Shown here one piece after another: positions 63,526 to 64,000 of a DNA stretch of 64,000 nucleotides. The notes beneath the pieces are model-generated. The model did no database searches and was not told where the DNA came from. It was given only the letters and a program-made list of their open reading frames with translations. This DNA is from a bacterium. Lineage in GTDB: Bacteria > Cyanobacteriota > Sericytochromatia > S15B-MN24 > UBA4093. Position numbers and translations under genes: made by a program. Positions within the stretch are counted from its first letter, which is position 1. Every line of letters begins with the position of its first letter. The DNA lies in NCBI GenBank assembly GCA_017744355.1, contig JAGIBK010000001.1, positions 558,001 to 622,000 on the forward strand. The letters run 5' to 3'.

Positions 63526-64000
63526 TCAGCGGGTCAGCTGCGGGAGCAGGGGTTCGAGGACGTCGAGGACGGCCGGGTCGAAGTTGCCGCTGGCGCGCAT
63601 CTCGGCGAGCGCCTCGTAGGGCCCGTATGCGGGTCGGTAGGGCTTGGGGGTGGTCATGCCCTCGAAGGCCTCCGCCACGGCGAGGATGCGCGCGAGCAGC
63701 GGGATCTCCTCACCGGCGAGCCCGTCGGGGTAGCCGGTGCCGTTCCAGTGCTCGTGGTGGTGGCGCACGATGGGGACCACCGCCTTGAGCGAGGTGATCG
63801 AGCCGATGAGGCGCGCGCCGATCTCGGGGTGGCTCTCGACGAGGGTGCGCTCTTGGGGGGTGAGGCGCCCCGGCTTGGCGAGGATGGCTTCGGGGAAGGC
63901 AATCTTGCCCAGGTCATGCAGGTAGGCGGCCTGGTGCAGCACGGCGAGATCGTCGGCCCCGAGGCCGAGGCCCTCACCCATGGCCGTCGCGCACCGGACC
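63526..64000 (-). CDS. HD-GYP domain protein, truncated by the window edge
   Basis: The visible C-terminal ~158 residues are an HD-GYP domain: AAYLHDLGKI (HD metal site), KPGRLTPQE, H-x4 region, and HHHEHWNGTGYPDGL (GYP signature). HD-GYP enzymes hydrolyse cyclic di-GMP. The frame stays open through 64000, and the domain should begin further upstream, so the start and any sensor domain lie outside the window. Confidence 0.9.
   Translation of the reverse strand, partial: VRCATAMGEGLGLGADDLAVLHQAAYLHDLGKIAFPEAILAKPGRLTPQERTLVESHPEIGARLIGSITSLKAVVPIVRHHHEHWNGTGYPDGLAGEEIPLLARILAVAEAFEGMTTPKPYRPAYGPYEALAEMRASGNFDPAVLDVLEPLLPQLTR

Overview
The window is a 64 kb piece of a GC-rich bacterial chromosome with several tRNA genes and tightly packed genes on both strands. 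The host looks like a diderm, aerobic heterotroph. It has many lipoproteins with a lipobox, a YaiO-type outer-membrane barrel, a biopterin-type aromatic amino acid hydroxylase, a NuoF-like flavoprotein, YceI and cupredoxin proteins, class I ribonucleotide reductase and GTP-dependent PEP carboxykinase. A DUF1292 protein, GTP-PEPCK and very large soluble poly-HAMP kinases would fit a poorly studied Terrabacteria lineage such as Sericytochromatia-like Cyanobacteriota. That placement is only an inference; there is no rRNA or other phylogenetic marker here.

Left end (1-4.2 kb): an AT-richer accessory region against the 3' end of tRNA-Lys(TTT). It carries a two-gene module (DUF4365 nuclease-like protein plus a protein with an OB-like segment), an orphan Imm40-like immunity gene and a small membrane protein. 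A decayed copy of the tRNA-Lys 3' end and its terminator lies 1.5 kb away, as expected for an old integration scar. From 4.3 to 20.5 kb is mostly housekeeping and small-protein territory: tandem SagB-type oxidoreductase, two identical tRNA-Ala(GGC), a GAF-PAS histidine kinase, Dtd, acylphosphatase, a CYTH protein, an FMN reductase, EVE and DUF423 proteins, DUF1292, a redox group (glutaredoxin-like, Lpd-like, ICMT family, zinc-ribbon membrane protein, NuoF) and ThpR.

20.5-32 kb: tRNA-Glu(TTC) is followed by a second AT-richer accessory stretch with an LTA-synthase-like sulfatase, then cupin, an ABC importer (ATPase with AAA-associated C-terminus, fused double permease) with a coupled lipoprotein, a CHASE3 chemoreceptor and an LVIVD-repeat lipoprotein. 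32-44 kb holds a translationally coupled response regulator / YaiO / HEAT / GT2 envelope-polysaccharide operon, an alanine- and lysine-rich protein of unknown function, a divergent aminotransferase / LysR pair, an aromatic amino acid hydroxylase and an EF-hand-like plus phospholipase D lipoprotein.

43.6-64 kb: a giant poly-HAMP hybrid kinase with a partner REC-PAS-kinase, two YceI genes with a four-helix membrane protein, a blue-copper lipoprotein, an SDR, and then the most striking locus. There a consensus promoter and a cobalamin riboswitch, with a hairpin that sequesters the ribosome binding site, precede a four-gene operon: hotdog thioesterase, 3,5-diaminohexanoate dehydrogenase (kdd), nrdA, nrdB. 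The end of the window has a serine hydrolase, a cupin, a third YceI divergent from pckG across a clear operator-like dyad, and a truncated HD-GYP gene.

Many transcription units end in unusually long, perfect hairpins (15-23 bp stems), often shared by convergent genes.
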